Below are positions 61,218 through 64,000 of a stretch of 64,000 bases of DNA, piece by piece. Position 1 is the first letter of the stretch. Every line of letters starts with the position of its first letter. The position numbers and the translations under genes are program-made. Source of the stretch: Galeopsis tetrahit (lineage: Eukaryota; Streptophyta; Magnoliopsida; Lamiales; Lamiaceae); the NCBI GenBank assembly GCA_963675135.1, contig OY776125.1, forward strand, positions 22,308,565-22,372,564, given 5' to 3'. The notes beneath the pieces were generated by a model, which saw only the letters and a list, made by a program, of their open reading frames with translations, was not told where the DNA came from and did no database searches.

Positions 61218-62926
61218 AACATGGAACATTGAATAATCAAAGGCAAAGCAAAGAAACCTAGAAAAATAGTCTTTTTTTTTTTTTTTAAATGTTTATTTTT
61301 ATAAAATTTGTGGAAAGAGGCTGCAGGGTTTTAACTTCTGCTGCTCTAGTGTTTGTATTCTTTTTCTCTTCGTTTAATTTTTACAGATTTTAGAGGCCAA
61401 AGGAAAATTTGTAACTTGATTAACATTTTTTCTATCATTCTTTGGAATTAGATCCGGCCACCGGTCCTGTATTTTAAATTGATTTTTATTCATATATATG
61501 CGTGACATGAATCTAAGATGAAACATCAAATTGAATGGTAATTTTTTTTTTATATACTCCTTTTCTCAGTTCCATGATTATTTGCACATTCTTTTATTGA
61601 AACGTTTCAAAATTATTTGCACACTCTAAATATGAAAATACACACAAAATCAATACCTCATTAAGTCTCACAATCATTTTATTTTCAAAATTGACACACT
61701 TTTTTATCTATATTTTACACTACACTTCATCACATCCGTTTTACACCCTACTGAATTATTTAAAATACTCTTCATTTATCTTACATCACTAACCATTAAA
61801 TTCGATTTAATTTTTGTAAAGAGTGAAGGAGGAAGTATATATATAATTAGGATATACTATAGCTAGGTGTGCATATATAATTGATCCCACTATGGAGTAC
61901 TATATTTTGCTTTTATGTCATTGATGGTTTCTTTTATATTTTTTATATACTCTATTTTTTGTGTTTCAACATGGCCATTGGGGGGTGAACCAGATTAAAG
62001 TGCTGTAGATTAAGACGAAAAGGATAGGTCACAATGATTTATTATAACACGGCATATTGCGATTTTTTTATTTATCATGGGTATATATATTACAATTGCC
62101 ACGTGACGTGAGTGGCTTCACATGTTCACACTGAATCTTAATCCACCCGAACAGTCTTCAAACCGGCCGCGCGTTTTGTTGTATGGGTTAACACGGACAA
62201 ACTTGACTTGAACCTTACAGAATATATTATTGGTGATTTAAATAATTATATTCTATGAATATAATGTAATACTTTAAAATTGAATAATATTATTATAAAT
62301 TAATTCATTAAATCCCGATGATAAATGCAGTAACCCTAGAAATTGATGATATCCGTCCTGATATCATAAAGATTGGAATTCAAGAGTTGACAAAGTTAAT
62401 TTCATTTCCATTGAAAAATTAGAGGAAAATACAGCATGCATTTGTAGGGTTGGGACCAATTGCAGCCCCTATATATATCCTAATTAATATTTAAACAATA
62501 AGAAATTAAAGGCCGGGGGTGTAAATTAAATAAATGAATTTGTATAAATGGACGGCATGTGACATTACATTCATATGCGGTCATCAAGCAAGAATTACGA
62601 AAAAAAACGTGATGAAATTGTACAAGGCAACTGGAGTACAAAAATGGGTTTAAGAAACGGATGGATATAGATACACAAATACGTGTATAGTGAGAGAAAG
62701 TAGGGAGAGAGAGAGAGGGGGTATGGCGGCGGGAATCTTTGTAGGCCGCGTGCCTTTTAGAGAAGCCTTCGGAGTGGTCCTAAACTCATGAGGTGTTGTC
62801 CAGCTTCCACGTGTACTGCCCTTTTGCTTTTATTATTTTAAGTTTGAGCTGTATTGCATTCACTTGTGTTTGGGTATCCTACCTTAGATTTAGATGGTAA
62901 CACTCCTCCATGGCCCAAATCCTTTG
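61218..62926. other. MYB 3' flank, no further gene
   Basis: MYB 3' untranslated region followed by AT-rich DNA. A candidate MITE (about 61554-61843) has weakly paired ends, ATACTCCTTTTCTC and reverse-strand TATACTTCCTCCTTCACTC. Confidence 0.4.
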
Positions 62927-63152
62927 TACTCTCTCCTCCGTCCGTAAAAAGTTTGCATTTGATGGAACGAAGTTTAAAGAAAAAGTGTAATAATTAGAGC
63001 ATTTAATACAATTTTGTATTTTTTTATATATAAAGTAAATAAAGTAGTTTGATTGAGTGTATGGTATGGACACAAAAAAATATTGTATGAAGGGTAAATA
63101 CGTATATATCGTGAGAGTGACTATGTAAACTTTTGAGGGATGGAGGTAGTAC
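62927..63152. repeat. Stowaway-like MITE
   Basis: Left end TACTCTCTCCTCCGTCCGTA and right end (reverse strand GTACTACCTCCATCCCTCAA) pair imperfectly, followed by a matching AAAAGTTTGCAT / AAAAGTTTACAT. About 225 nt. Confidence 0.75.
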
Positions 63153-64000
63153 ATATTTTCCACATTTTAACATTTCTTTTAAAAACATCTCAATATTACA
63201 TTATATGTCATCATTTTATCGAGAAAATTATAGATTTGGTACCATTAACCATAAATTTATTGATTTTTGGTCTCATAGTATTTGAATTTAGTCTCATACT
63301 ACAAAATAAGTCTTGCAAACTTGGTCCATACGAAATAGATCTTGCAAACTTAATCTCTAATGTTGCCAAAAATGCAAAATTGGTCAAATTTTTTTTAAAA
63401 TAAATAAATCAAGGTCTGCATTTTTATTTGATATTAAAATATCAAACTGTAATTTGAAATAATCCTATAATAAAATTTGATTGGTAGAATTGATTTTTGT
63501 AGGATGAAATTATATATATAAATAAATATTAAACATAATAATTATATTAATATTATTTGGTGCATTATGACTATTCTTTAACTTGATAATCTGCATAAAT
63601 GTGAGGAACCTAGCTTCTTCATATAATTTATGTTATAAATAGATTATCTATGTTTCATACATATATGATTAAATAATTTATTGTTTAATTATTATTTAGA
63701 AATATATATAGTGTTGATGGTGACAATGATGATGATGCTGGAGTTGATGAGATCGTAGAATTAATGTGCGTTTATTTTTAATTTAATTATGTCAAAAATG
63801 GATGCCCGTAGAACTTTATAAGCGCAATTATCATATAAATTTATCGTAACCTAGGAAAATATTTTTTTTTTTTAAATGACAATAACTCATTCAATTTCAT
63901 TTTATAAGGATGATTATCATATAAATTTTTGAATTATAAAGTCCATTTAGATTTTATATATTTATTAATACGGAGTATTAATTATTGTATAAATTTTATT
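63153..64000. other. Window end, no gene recognised
   Basis: AT-rich DNA with no coding or paired-repeat signal. Confidence 0.4.

Overview
This window is nuclear DNA from a flowering plant. Genes are split by GT-AG introns, protein types are plant-specific (galactinol synthase, subgroup-20 R2R3-MYB, GALT1 with a galectin domain), non-coding DNA is AT-rich, and plant transposon classes are abundant (Stowaway-like MITEs, a Helitron, hAT MITEs, tRNA-type SINEs, Ty3 and Ty1 elements). The proteins look eudicot, possibly asterid, but the species cannot be fixed from sequence reading alone.

Gene-rich left part (about 1-30.3 kb). In order: GALT1, a Golgi beta-1,3-galactosyltransferase (+, 7 coding exons); a PP2C protein phosphatase (+, 2 exons); mitochondrial dihydrolipoyl dehydrogenase (+, 2 exons); a small stress-response A/B-barrel protein, HS1-like (-, 2 exons); galactinol synthase (-, 4 exons); a young but defective Ty3/gypsy chromovirus insertion (17138-22567); and NEMF/RQC2, the nascent-chain-tailing factor of ribosome quality control (-, 14 exons). 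All six genes have intact reading frames when exons are joined. They share no evident pathway.

Repeat-rich middle (about 30.3-59.8 kb). No cellular gene was found in about 29 kb. It holds a near-perfect 395-nt palindrome, a Helitron whose left end is repeated five times in tandem at about 607-bp spacing, a long AT microsatellite, a dispersed repeat carrying an array of CTCGGCCGAG palindromes, a small segmental duplication with nested SINE and hAT insertions and an internal empty site, a retroposed 934-nt polyadenylated sequence with 17-bp target duplications, a second SINE with a perfect 15-bp duplication, several MITEs and a decayed Ty1/copia element (54576-57294).

Right end (59.8-64 kb). 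One R2R3-MYB gene of subgroup 20 (MYB108-like, +, 3 exons) with a clear TATA box and a CT-rich leader, followed by MITEs and AT-rich DNA.

I found no convincing new multi-gene system. The most unusual structures are the Helitron left-end array, the long palindrome, the CTCGGCCGAG array and the datable series of nested insertions near 42-43.5 kb. Exon coordinates were worked out by hand from splice sites, reading-frame continuity and family resemblance; no alignment was run.
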